64,000 nt of DNA from NCBI RefSeq assembly GCF_008831265.1, contig NZ_VTTH01000005.1:333724-397723 (forward strand), written 5' to 3'. The notes beneath the pieces are model-generated. The model did not search any database. It saw only the letters and a program-made list of their open reading frames with translations, and was not told the DNA's origin. Shown here piece after piece: positions 18,031 through 26,539 of the stretch. Every line of letters starts with the position of its first letter. The stretch's first letter is position 1. Made by a program: the position numbers and the translations under genes. This DNA comes from Lacisediminimonas profundi. Lineage in GTDB: Bacteria > Pseudomonadota > Gammaproteobacteria > Burkholderiales > Burkholderiaceae_D.

Positions 18031-20139
18031 TCATTCGTCGGTGGCATCTGGCTTCTCCTCCCTGTCAGCCGTCCCTTTCAACTTGGTTTCCTCCGCCAGC
18101 AAACGCATGCGCAGGCCGAGGACATCGTAGTCAGCCCTGGTCTCGTCCACGATGCGGGCATTCAGGGCATCGATGCAGCCCCGCCTGAGGATGCCCGAGT
18201 TCAGTGTTTTCGCGTCCCGTGTCAGGTCACTGACGACCTTGACCAGGGCAATGGACGTCTCCTTATCCTTCAGGGTGTCGAGTTCCCAGCGTTCAATGAA
18301 GCGCAGCGCCAGTAGCTGGCGGCGCTTGGCCTTGTTCGCGCTCTTGTCGCTGTTCAGGTCGATGCTTTCCACCGGACGACTCCTGGGAGAAACCGGCGGC
18401 TGCATCGCCGAGGAAGAAGAAGCAGCAGCCTGGACGCTCGTCTTCTCGCCTTTCTTGTCGCCCTTCTTCTTTTTCTTGTCTGCTTCCTTTTCCATGCGCT
18501 TGAGACGCTGCGGATTCTCCAGCTTCCATTTTTCATGCTCGCGCTGAAAATTCCCGGCCAGTCTTTCGGAGACGCCTCTCTGCATGCGCAGCTTCTTCCA
18601 TTCGGCCTGCATGGACAGCATTTGCATCCTCGCTGATTTCTCGATGTCGCCGCGCTCCTCCTTCGTGCAATTGATCAGCTTGTCAAGGACGGGATCGTCC
18701 AGTAACAGTGTCGCCAGGCGAATATCAAGCACCGCATAAACCGGATGCTCCTGCCCATGCCGCAGCTTGAAAAAGAAATTGATGCCACGCACGCCAATGA
18801 AGGCAGCCAGGCCGCTCCTGCGCACTTCAAGCAATTCGACATCCAGGCATTTCAGCTGATCTCTTGCCTCTGCTTTTTCCGCTTCGGGCACCGCTTCGTG
18901 CACCGGCGAGGCAAATTTCGCTTGCAGGAGCTCAGCGGTCTTCCCGCCCCAGATTTTCATTTCGTCATCGAGGCAGAGAAGGAATGCCAGCATCGGCGCG
19001 GAAAGAATTGAACTCGGCAGGCCACCGCTGCCCCGCACCGCCTCGACAATGGGCTTGAGAAGGCGATCCAGCTCCTTCTGCATCGCGCCGTCGTTCTTCA
19101 CCATGTCCTTGGCTTTTGCCTTCAGCCCTGGCTTGTTGTAGCGCGCGCATTCCTCGGCGTCGAGCCGGCGCATGATGTCGGCCAACAGGGTTGACTCGTT
19201 CGCCGACTTCTCCACCTCAGCAAACAAGGTGGCGAATCTCTCGCTGGAAAACACCACTTCAGCGAACGGCTGCCACAGTGCGGCATACACCGATATCTTG
19301 TTTTCATCGACCACTGATCCGCGAAAGACCGGCATGCCCTGCTTCCTGGTAGCGGTCAATTTGTAGCCATTGCTCTCGGCCGTCGTCAGTTGCCTGGCCA
19401 TTTTTGCGGGCTCCGTCAGCGCGCACGGGATGACGGGCGCGGCTTTTGCCGGCCTGTCTGCTCCTTTAAGCTTCTTTTCGCTCTTTTCTTCCGGTGCCAT
19501 GCTCAGCATCGTCCTCACGCGGCGCACGCCCGACCTTTTTTTCTCCTTCGGTTCTTTCGACTTGCTTTCCTGGTTGGCGGTCGTGGATGTCGATGTCGTG
19601 GCAGTCGATGCGGTGGTGGTCGATGCGGTGCTCACCGCCGCTCGCGGGCTGGCCGGCCCCGTTCTTGCCGTAAGCCGGGGTGAGGTTGGAGGAAGATCGG
19701 CAGGCGGCGGCGGGCCTGGCGGAATCTGCATTTTCGGTGGCTGCGGTACGTCGGAAGGAGGTGGCGGCGAGGGGGCATACGGCAGCGGCGGCATCTGCAC
19801 TACCGGTAGCGTCGGCTTCAATGACTGGGCGGTCGAAGTTGCCACCCTGTTTGGAGGCGGCGGCAACGGACGGTCCTGGTTCGTGCGCGGAGAAGGCGCT
19901 TTCTGCTCTGCCATGTCATCCGCAAACGGGTTCGGCGGAATTGTCCATCCACCAGGAGGCGACGGTAGCGCAGGCCGTGCCTCGTTTGCGCTGCCGCCGC
20001 GGGTAGCAGTCAGCCAAGGCATCGGCTGCCCCGCGATGTTTGATGGCGTGGACAAAGTATCAGCTGGCGGAACCTGGCGGCCGGATGCGCTGGATGGCGA
20101 AAATTTATTCTGGCGGGGCAATGCGTTTGAGTCGCTCAT
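18031..20139 (-). CDS. orphan protein with polyproline N-terminus (possible secreted effector)
   Basis: 702 residues; no family recognised. The ATG at 20137-20139 has AGGAA seven bases upstream; the frame is open 39 codons further without a site. Residues 1-60 are Ser/Pro/Asn-rich. Residues 60-155 are strongly proline-rich, with PLPPPPNR, PPLPYAPSPPPPSDVPQPP and IPPGPPPP, like formin FH1 or SH3/profilin ligands. A Ser/Thr-only stretch spans 165-188 and a Lys/Arg block 193-210. A largely helical globular part covers about 240-540, then a Lys-rich charged helix (EADKKKKKGDKKGEK) and a helical tail. There is no signal peptide or membrane segment. The N-terminus resembles type III secreted proteins in composition, but no secretion genes are in the window. 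Confidence 0.8.
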   Translation of the reverse strand: MSDSNALPRQNKFSPSSASGRQVPPADTLSTPSNIAGQPMPWLTATRGGSANEARPALPSPPGGWTIPPNPFADDMAEQKAPSPRTNQDRPLPPPPNRVATSTAQSLKPTLPVVQMPPLPYAPSPPPPSDVPQPPKMQIPPGPPPPADLPPTSPRLTARTGPASPRAAVSTASTTTASTATTSTSTTANQESKSKEPKEKKRSGVRRVRTMLSMAPEEKSEKKLKGADRPAKAAPVIPCALTEPAKMARQLTTAESNGYKLTATRKQGMPVFRGSVVDENKISVYAALWQPFAEVVFSSERFATLFAEVEKSANESTLLADIMRRLDAEECARYNKPGLKAKAKDMVKNDGAMQKELDRLLKPIVEAVRGSGGLPSSILSAPMLAFLLCLDDEMKIWGGKTAELLQAKFASPVHEAVPEAEKAEARDQLKCLDVELLEVRRSGLAAFIGVRGINFFFKLRHGQEHPVYAVLDIRLATLLLDDPVLDKLINCTKEERGDIEKSARMQMLSMQAEWKKLRMQRGVSERLAGNFQREHEKWKLENPQRLKRMEKEADKKKKKGDKKGEKTSVQAAASSSSAMQPPVSPRSRPVESIDLNSDKSANKAKRRQLLALRFIERWELDTLKDKETSIALVKVVSDLTRDAKTLNSGILRRGCIDALNARIVDETRADYDVLGLRMRLLAEETKLKGTADREEKPDATDE

Positions 20140-20307
20140 GGACTTCCTCTTGATGAAATGCTCTTGATCGGTTTTTGCTCCAACCCGCTTTCCATTCCAT
20201 CGGGGGACGGATGCGGACGAGGTTGCGGACAAATCAGCGCGTGTGGGTAACAGCATTGCCGATCCAGTTCACCGCACCATGATCGAGGCACCCTGCGCCC
20301 ACCAGCC
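20140..20307. other. divergent region between the polyproline orphan and tetR
   Basis: 168 bases with no gene. The tetR promoter and operator follow at 20308-20354. I cannot identify hexamers for the minus-strand gene. Confidence 0.4.
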
Positions 20308-20336
20308 TTGACGTTCGGTCACCGCATCTCTATATT
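20308..20336 (+). promoter_or_regulatory. sigma-70 promoter of tetR-MFP-RND
   Basis: TTGACG (20308-20313), a 17-base spacer, then TATATT (20331-20336): near consensus. The operator at 20337 begins directly after the -10 box. Confidence 0.75.
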
Positions 20337-20354
20337 ACTGACCAGTAGGTTAGT
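20337..20354 (+). promoter_or_regulatory. TetR-type operator over the transcription start
   Basis: ACTGACC-AGTA-GGTTAGT is an 18-base inverted repeat with 6 of 7 half-site positions matching. It covers the expected +1 position of the promoter and lies 17 bases before the tetR start codon, which strongly suggests autorepression of the whole efflux operon. Confidence 0.7.
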
Positions 20355-20371
20355 TACTTTCCCCTCGTCCC

Positions 20372-21034
20372 ATGACCAGCCCCATCACTCCGCAGCAAAA
20401 GCCGACCAAACCCCGCTGGGAGCGCCGCAAGGACGCCCGCCCGCAGGAACTGCTGTCCGCCGCCCTCGAGCTGTTTGTCGAACGGGGCTATGCGTCTACC
20501 CGGCTGGAAGATGTGGCGTCCCGCGCCGGCGTCTCGAAAGGCACGCTGTACCTGTATTTCGAGAACAAGGAAGAACTGTTCAAGGCGGTCATCCGCGAAA
20601 GCCTGACCCCGGTGCTGGACGAAGGCGAGGTCCTGATCGACAACTATGCCGGCAACAGCGCGGACCTGTTCCGCGACTTCATCCTGGGCTGGTGGAACAA
20701 GGTCGGCGATACCAGCCTGTCCGGCATCACCAAGCTGATGATGGCCGAGGCGGGCAATTTCCCGCAGGCTGCCACCGTCTATCACGACGAGATCATTTCC
20801 CGCAGCAACGACATGATCGTGCGCATCCTGAAACGTGGCATCGGGCGCGGCGAATTCCGCCCGCTCGACCTGAAGCACGCCAACATGGTCATTGTTGCCC
20901 CCATGCTGACGCTGATGCTATGGAAGCATTCATTCGGCATGTGCCACACCGAACCGATTTCCTCCCCCGACTACCTGCGCTGCTTCATTGACCTGGTCAC
21001 GAACGGCCTGCTGTGCGCCCCTGCCAGGGATTGA
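20372..21034 (+). CDS. TetR/AcrR-family repressor of the efflux operon
   Basis: 220 residues. The N-terminal TetR helix-turn-helix is clear: ELLSAALELFVERGYASTRL, then DVASRAGVSKGTLYLYFENK (about residues 25-70). The C-terminal half is the usual helical ligand pocket, here of the TetR_C AcrR/TtgR-like sort. It precedes the MFP gene by nine bases and overlaps its own operator region, so it is probably a ligand-released repressor of the pump. The basic N-terminal extension (KPTKPRWERRKDARP) may contact the DNA minor groove. Confidence 0.9.
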   Translation: MTSPITPQQKPTKPRWERRKDARPQELLSAALELFVERGYASTRLEDVASRAGVSKGTLYLYFENKEELFKAVIRESLTPVLDEGEVLIDNYAGNSADLFRDFILGWWNKVGDTSLSGITKLMMAEAGNFPQAATVYHDEIISRSNDMIVRILKRGIGRGEFRPLDLKHANMVIVAPMLTLMLWKHSFGMCHTEPISSPDYLRCFIDLVTNGLLCAPARD

Positions 21035-21043
21035 AGGATATTT

Positions 21044-22237
21044 ATGCTGAAACGTCGTTCGTTCTGGATCGCAATCGTGGCGCTGCTGCTGGCGGCAATT
21101 GCGATCACCGCCATCCAGAAAAGAAAACCGGCCGTGAATCCGCTGAATCCGCCGGCTGCAATGAAGGCGCCGGCCCCGCTTGAATTCCTGGCAACCGACA
21201 TCGCCGAAGTCAAATCGGAAGACCTGCGCCAGACGCTGGCGCTGTCGGGCGCGCTGCGTGCGGTCAACCAGGCGGTGGTGAAGGCACGCATTGCCGGCGA
21301 CGTGCAAGAAGTGCTGGTGCGCGAAGGCGAGGCGGTGACGGCCGGCCAGGTACTGTTGCGGATGGATGCGCGCGAGTACCAGGGAAAGGCGGACCAGGCG
21401 CGCGGCGCATTGCAGGCAGCGAAGGCCCAGTTCGACATTGCCACCAAATCGCGCGACAACAACCGGGCGCTGCTGGAAAAAAACTTCATTTCGAAGAACG
21501 CTTTTGACAATGCCGAGAGCCAGTTCGAAATCGCGCGCGCCAATGTCGAATCCGCCCGCGCCGCGCTCGACGTGACGCAAAAGGCGCTGTCCGACACCGT
21601 GGTCCGGGCGCCGATTTCCGGTTTGGTCAGCAGCCGCGCTGTCCAGCCCGGCGAAAAAGTATCGGCCGACAACAAGCTGCTGGAAATCGTTGACCTGCGC
21701 TCGATGGAACTGGAAGGCGCGGTGCCCACTTCCGAGATCACGAGCGTGGTCCTGGGACAGGAAGTAAAGGTACATTTCGCCGGCATCGCTGCTCCGGTCA
21801 CCGGCAAGGTGGTGCGCATCAATCCTGCCATCCAGGCCGGTTCGCGCTCGATCATGGTCTATGTGCAGATTGACAATCCACAGAACCAGCTGAAATCGGG
21901 CATGTTCGGCGACGGCCAGTTGACGTTATCGAAAAAAGCGGGCGTGCTGACCATTCCGCAATCGGCCGTGCGCACTGACGCTGGCAGCAACCATGTCTAT
22001 GCCATCGAGAACGGCGTGGTGGTGCAAAAACCGGTGCGGCTTGGACTGCGCGGCAGCAGCGGAGCCGAACCGGCGGTGGAAGTGATCGAGGGACTTGCCG
22101 CCGGCAACCAGGTGGTGCGTGCCAACCTCGGCAACCTGCGACCCGGAACTGCCGTAAAAGTCATCGGCGCGGTAACGGCGAACGGTGCCAGTGCGGGTGC
22201 CGGTGCCGGCGCCACCTCCGGCGCTTCTTCACGATGA
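21044..22237 (+). CDS. RND efflux periplasmic adaptor (membrane fusion protein)
   Basis: 397 residues. An N-terminal membrane anchor (FWIAIVALLLAAIAITAI, about 5-24) without lipobox is followed by the lipoyl/hairpin/beta-barrel order of HlyD-type adaptors: VVKARIAGDVQEVLVREGEA, the coiled-coil hairpin around QAARGALQAAKAQFDIATKS-like repeats, and TVVRAPISGLVSSRAVQPGE. The C-terminus is a low-complexity GASAGAGAGATSGASS tail. It bridges the RND pump at 22273 to an outer-membrane channel. No outer-membrane gene follows directly; the TolC-type gene at 26540 or a distant one may serve. Confidence 0.9.
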   Translation: MLKRRSFWIAIVALLLAAIAITAIQKRKPAVNPLNPPAAMKAPAPLEFLATDIAEVKSEDLRQTLALSGALRAVNQAVVKARIAGDVQEVLVREGEAVTAGQVLLRMDAREYQGKADQARGALQAAKAQFDIATKSRDNNRALLEKNFISKNAFDNAESQFEIARANVESARAALDVTQKALSDTVVRAPISGLVSSRAVQPGEKVSADNKLLEIVDLRSMELEGAVPTSEITSVVLGQEVKVHFAGIAAPVTGKVVRINPAIQAGSRSIMVYVQIDNPQNQLKSGMFGDGQLTLSKKAGVLTIPQSAVRTDAGSNHVYAIENGVVVQKPVRLGLRGSSGAEPAVEVIEGLAAGNQVVRANLGNLRPGTAVKVIGAVTANGASAGAGAGATSGASSR

Positions 22238-22272
22238 ACCTCCCCTCTCACAGCACGGCAAGGACCTGAACC

Positions 22273-25200
22273 ATGTGGTTCACTCGCATCAGCATCGGCA
22301 ACCCGGTACTGGCCACCATGATGATGCTGGCCTTCGTGGTGCTTGGCCTTTTTTCCTACGAGCGGCTGCGGGTCGACCAGTACCCGGACGTGACTTTTCC
22401 GGTCGTGGTGGTGCAGACCAATTACCCGGGCGCCGCGCCGGAAACGGTCGAGTCCGACGTCACCCGCAAGGTGGAGGAGGTGGTCAACACCATCAATGGC
22501 ATCAACAGCCTGACGTCCCGTTCCTACGAAGGGGCGTCGGTCGTGGTCATCGAGTTCGCGCTGACGGTCGATCCGGCGCAGGCGGCGCAGGATGTGCGGG
22601 AAAAGGTTGCGCTGGTCAAGTCGGCCTTTCGCAAGGAAGTGGAAGAGCCGCGCGTGACCCGCTACGACCCGGCCGACCGTCCGATCTACTCGGTGTCCGT
22701 GTCCGCCGAGCCGGGCAGCAAGGAACGCAGCCTGCGCGAGCTGACCACGATCGCCGACCAGGTAGTCAAGAAGCGTCTTGAAAATGTGCGAGGCGTCGGT
22801 TCGGTGACGCTGGTCGGCGGGGTCAAGCGCGAAATCCAGATTTATGTGAAGCCGCAGCAAATGGAAGCGCTCGGGATCGGCGTCGACCATATCATCAATG
22901 CAGTGCGCAACGAGAACCAGGAGTTGCCGACCGGCGCCATCCGCGGCAGCGCCGACGAACGCGTGGTCCAGGTGCAGGGCCGGATCCGCAATCCGGAAGA
23001 ATTCAGCCGCATCATCGTCGCCCGCCGCGGCGGCCAGCCGGTCACCCTGGACCAGGTTGCCAGGGTGGTCGACAGCCAGCAGGAACAAGAGTCGCTGGCC
23101 CTGTACAACGGCCAGCGCACCATGGCGCTGGACATACTCAAGGCGCAGGGCCAGAACACGATCGATGTAGCCGACGGCCTGCGCGCCGCGCTGCGCGACC
23201 TGGAGCCGACGCTGAAAGCGCTTTATCCGGGAGTCCGCACCGAAGTCATCAAGGATGGCGCGCGCCAGATCCGGGTCGGGGTGGATAACGTGCGCCGCAC
23301 GCTGATCGAAGGCGCGCTGCTGACGGTGCTGATCGTGTTCCTGTTCCTGAATTCCTGGCGCTCGACCGTGATCACCGGCCTGACACTACCGGTGGCGCTG
23401 ATCGGCACTTTCCTGTTCATGGACCTGTTCGGCTTCACCATCAACATGATCACGCTGATGGCCATGTCGCTGTGCGTCGGTTTGCTGATCGACGACGCCA
23501 TCGTGGTCAGGGAAAACATCGTGCGCCACGCCGGCATGAAGGTCGGCGGCCGGTTCAAGAGCCACAAGGAAGCGGCGCTGGAAGGCACGGCGGAAATCGG
23601 CCTGGCGGTGCTGGCCACTACCCTCTCGATCGTCGCGGTGTTCCTGCCAGTCGGCTTCATGGGCGGCATCATCGGCCGTTTCTTCCACCAGTTCGGGGTG
23701 ACGGTGGCGGCGGCCGTCCTGATCTCGATGTTCGTCTCGTTCACGCTCGATCCCATGCTGTCCTCGATCTGGCCCGACCCGGACGCGCACGCCAGCACCC
23801 GCCGCACCGAGGGCTGGTATGCGAAGACCATCGGCCGTGTCCTTGGTAAATTCGATGACGGCGTGGAGTGGCTGTCGCGCACCTACCAGGGCTTGCTGCG
23901 GTGGTCACTGCGGCACCGCATCGCCACGCTGCTGATCGCTGCTGCAGCTTTCTTCGGTGGCCTGGCGCTACCGGCTGCCGGGCTGATCGGGACCGAATTC
24001 GTGCCACAGGCCGACTATTCGGAAACCGGCGTGACATTCTTTACGCCGGTCGGGTCCTCGCTCGAATTCACCGAGTCGAAGGCGCGCCAGGTGGAAGCCG
24101 TGCTGCGTGAATTTCCCGAGGTGCGCGACCTGTACACGACCATCAACACCGGCCTGGCGCAGGGCCGCAACTACGCAACGGTTTTCATACGCCTGTCGCC
24201 GCGCAGCGAACGCAAGCGCAGCACCACGCAAATGGCAACGCCGATGCGTGAACGGCTGAACAGCCTGGCTGGCGTTACGGTCACCCATATCGGCTCGCTG
24301 GATGGCATGGGCGGCGACAACAAGCAGTTGCGCCTGTCCATCCTCGGCCCCGACCTGCAACAGCTGGCACGCATGTCCGAGGAGTTGCAGCGCAAGATGC
24401 GGGCAATACCCGGCGTGGTCGACCTCGATTCCAGCCTGAAGGCCGACAAGCCGTCGATCTCGGTGCAAGCGCGGCGCGACATTGCGGCCGACCTGGGCAT
24501 CGGCGTGGCGCAGATCGGCGGCGCCCTGCGGCCCCTGCTGGCCGGCGAAATCGCCAGCAACTGGCGCGCCCCGGACGACGAAAATTACGACGTCACCGTG
24601 CGCCTGTCGCCGGCCGACCGCAATAATCCGGACGACCTGCTGCGGCTGATGCTCCCCAGCTCGCAGCTCAATGCCGACGGCTCGCCGCGCATGGTGCCGC
24701 TGCGGCAGGTCGCGACCATCGAGCCGTCGGTCGGCGCCAGCCAGATCAACCGGCGCGACCTGAACCGCGAAGTGGAACTGTCGGCCAACGTGGTCGGCCG
24801 CGCCTCCGGCCAGGTCAGCACCGAGATCAGGAAGGCGCTGGAATCCATGAACTGGCCGGCGGGTTACCGCTACCAGGTCGGCGGCGCCACCAAGAACATG
24901 CAGGAATCCTTCGGCTACGCGGTCTCGGCGCTGGCGCTGGCAATCATCTTCATCTACATGATCCTGGCGTCCCAGTTCGCCAGCTTCCTGCAGCCGCTGG
25001 CGATCATGTCGGCGCTGCCACTGACCCTGATCGGTGTGTTCCTGTCGCTGATGTTGTTCCGCTCGACGCTGAACATGTTCTCCATCATCGGCTTCATCAT
25101 GCTGATGGGGCTGGTCACCAAGAACGCCATCCTGCTGGTGGATTATGCCAACCAGGCGCGCAAGGCCGGCAGCACGCGGTTCGAGGCGCTGCTGGAGGCT

Positions 25201-25488
25201 GCCCATGTAAGGCTGCGGCCGATCCTGATGACCACGCTGGCGATGGTGTTCGGCATGGTGCCGCTGGCCTTTGGCATGTCGGAAGGTTCCGAACAGCGCG
25301 CGCCGATGGGACAGGCTGTCATCGGCGGCATCATCACCTCGTCGATACTGACGCTGGTGGTGGTTCCCGTGATCTATACCTACCTGGACGACCTGGCGGC
25401 CTGGGCCCGGCGCCGCTGGCGCGCGCCCACGCCCGCGGGTGGCCAGGCCACGCTTGCACCGCAGTCGAAGAAAAACGATGTCGTTTGA
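22273..25488 (+). CDS. RND efflux transporter, HAE1-like permease
   Basis: 1071 residues, about 12 membrane segments and two large periplasmic loops. Typical landmarks: start MWFTRISIGNPVLATMMMLA, GAAPETVESDVTRKVEEVVN in the porter domain, the proton-relay aspartates in SLCVGLLIDDAIVVRENIVR (helix 4), and the second-half NAILLVDYANQARKAG. The sequence is closer to the HAE1 multidrug group than to heavy-metal CzcA pumps. It uses the proton gradient to expel hydrophobic compounds. The gap after the adaptor gene is 35 bases, so tetR, adaptor and pump form one operon. Confidence 0.92.
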   Translation: MWFTRISIGNPVLATMMMLAFVVLGLFSYERLRVDQYPDVTFPVVVVQTNYPGAAPETVESDVTRKVEEVVNTINGINSLTSRSYEGASVVVIEFALTVDPAQAAQDVREKVALVKSAFRKEVEEPRVTRYDPADRPIYSVSVSAEPGSKERSLRELTTIADQVVKKRLENVRGVGSVTLVGGVKREIQIYVKPQQMEALGIGVDHIINAVRNENQELPTGAIRGSADERVVQVQGRIRNPEEFSRIIVARRGGQPVTLDQVARVVDSQQEQESLALYNGQRTMALDILKAQGQNTIDVADGLRAALRDLEPTLKALYPGVRTEVIKDGARQIRVGVDNVRRTLIEGALLTVLIVFLFLNSWRSTVITGLTLPVALIGTFLFMDLFGFTINMITLMAMSLCVGLLIDDAIVVRENIVRHAGMKVGGRFKSHKEAALEGTAEIGLAVLATTLSIVAVFLPVGFMGGIIGRFFHQFGVTVAAAVLISMFVSFTLDPMLSSIWPDPDAHASTRRTEGWYAKTIGRVLGKFDDGVEWLSRTYQGLLRWSLRHRIATLLIAAAAFFGGLALPAAGLIGTEFVPQADYSETGVTFFTPVGSSLEFTESKARQVEAVLREFPEVRDLYTTINTGLAQGRNYATVFIRLSPRSERKRSTTQMATPMRERLNSLAGVTVTHIGSLDGMGGDNKQLRLSILGPDLQQLARMSEELQRKMRAIPGVVDLDSSLKADKPSISVQARRDIAADLGIGVAQIGGALRPLLAGEIASNWRAPDDENYDVTVRLSPADRNNPDDLLRLMLPSSQLNADGSPRMVPLRQVATIEPSVGASQINRRDLNREVELSANVVGRASGQVSTEIRKALESMNWPAGYRYQVGGATKNMQESFGYAVSALALAIIFIYMILASQFASFLQPLAIMSALPLTLIGVFLSLMLFRSTLNMFSIIGFIMLMGLVTKNAILLVDYANQARKAGSTRFEALLEAAHVRLRPILMTTLAMVFGMVPLAFGMSEGSEQRAPMGQAVIGGIITSSILTLVVVPVIYTYLDDLAAWARRRWRAPTPAGGQATLAPQSKKNDVV

Positions 25489-25531
25489 TAGAATGCGCGC
25501 TGACCGTCCTCACCAAAATTCCTACTGAATA

Positions 25532-26185
25532 ATGAAAACCGAAGAAGCCCGTTTCAACATGATCGAGCAACAGATCCGCCCCTGGAACGTGCTCGATCCC
25601 GAGGTGCTGAACCTGCTGATGATCGTCAAGCGCGAGGATTTCGTGCCGGCAGCCCACCGCAATCTGGCGTTCATGGACACCGAAGTGCCGCTGCCATGCG
25701 GTGAAAACATGCTGCCGCCGCGGGTGGAAGCACGCATCCTGCAGGAAGCCGGCGTCAAGAAGCACGAGACCGTGCTGGAAATCGGGGCCGGCTCGGGCTA
25801 CATGGCGGCCTTGCTGGCCCATCGCGCCCGGCATGTGACCACGGTCGAGATCGAACCGGAACTCAAGTCACTGGCCGCGAAAAACCTTGCCAGCTACGGC
25901 CTGGTCAATGTCGACGTGCTCGAGGGTGACGGCGCGCGCGGCTTCAACCGCGGCACCCAGTACGACGTCATCGTCATCTCCGGTTCGCTGCCGGTCCTGC
26001 CGGATGAATTCCTGCAGCAAATGAAAGTTGGGGGGCGCCTGCTGGCCTTCATCGGACAGGCGCCGGTGATGCAAGCACAACGCATCACCCGCATGTCGGA
26101 AAGCGAGTACCGCACCGAGACCCTGTTCGAGACCAACGTCAAGCCGCTGCGCAATGCGGTGCGGCCGTCACATTTCCGCTTCTGA
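25532..26185 (+). CDS. protein-L-isoaspartate O-methyltransferase family protein
   Basis: 217 residues. It contains the SAM motif VLEIGAGSGYMAALLAHRA and the PCMT-like N-terminus ARFNMIEQQIRPWNVLDPEV. The isoaspartate-binding Ser/Thr loop (normally around PLPIGxGQTISQP) reads here PLPCGENMLPPRVEAR, so the classical GQTIS element is missing. The protein may have a different substrate from Pcm. It begins 43 bases after the RND gene and is followed two bases later by a rhodanese gene, a string that recurs in Oxalobacteraceae ahead of tolC. Confidence 0.82.
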   Translation: MKTEEARFNMIEQQIRPWNVLDPEVLNLLMIVKREDFVPAAHRNLAFMDTEVPLPCGENMLPPRVEARILQEAGVKKHETVLEIGAGSGYMAALLAHRARHVTTVEIEPELKSLAAKNLASYGLVNVDVLEGDGARGFNRGTQYDVIVISGSLPVLPDEFLQQMKVGGRLLAFIGQAPVMQAQRITRMSESEYRTETLFETNVKPLRNAVRPSHFRF

Positions 26186-26187
26186 GC

Positions 26188-26511
26188 ATGAAACATCTCA
26201 CGGCCCCCGAACTCGCCCTGCGCCTGGCCGACACCAGTCAGCCAGCGCCGATCCTGCTCGACGTGCGCGAGCCGTGGGAATTCCAGACCTGCCACATCGC
26301 GGGCGCGACCCTGATACCGATGAACACCGTGTCGGCGCGCCAGCAGGAGCTGGACCCGGATGCGGAAATCGTCTGCATCTGCCACCACGGCGCGCGCAGC
26401 ATGGCGGTGGCTGCCTTTCTCGAACGCCAGGGCTTCGGCAACGTAAGCAACCTGAGCGGCGGCGTCCATGCATGGGCGGCGCAAGTGGACGGCACCATGC
26501 CGACCTACTGA
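26188..26511 (+). CDS. single-domain rhodanese-like protein
   Basis: 107 residues. One rhodanese domain with ILLDVREPWEFQTCHIAGAT, then the active loop CHHGARSMAVAAFLERQGF with the catalytic cysteine in the six-residue loop C-H-H-G-A-R. GlpE/PspE-like size and cytoplasmic (no signal). It starts two bases after the methyltransferase stop and is followed 28 bases later by the TolC-type gene; the three are probably cotranscribed. Possible sulfur carrier or thiol-stress role. Confidence 0.87.
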   Translation: MKHLTAPELALRLADTSQPAPILLDVREPWEFQTCHIAGATLIPMNTVSARQQELDPDAEIVCICHHGARSMAVAAFLERQGFGNVSNLSGGVHAWAAQVDGTMPTY

Positions 26512-26539
26512 ACATACTGATCGACCAAGCGGAGAATCC

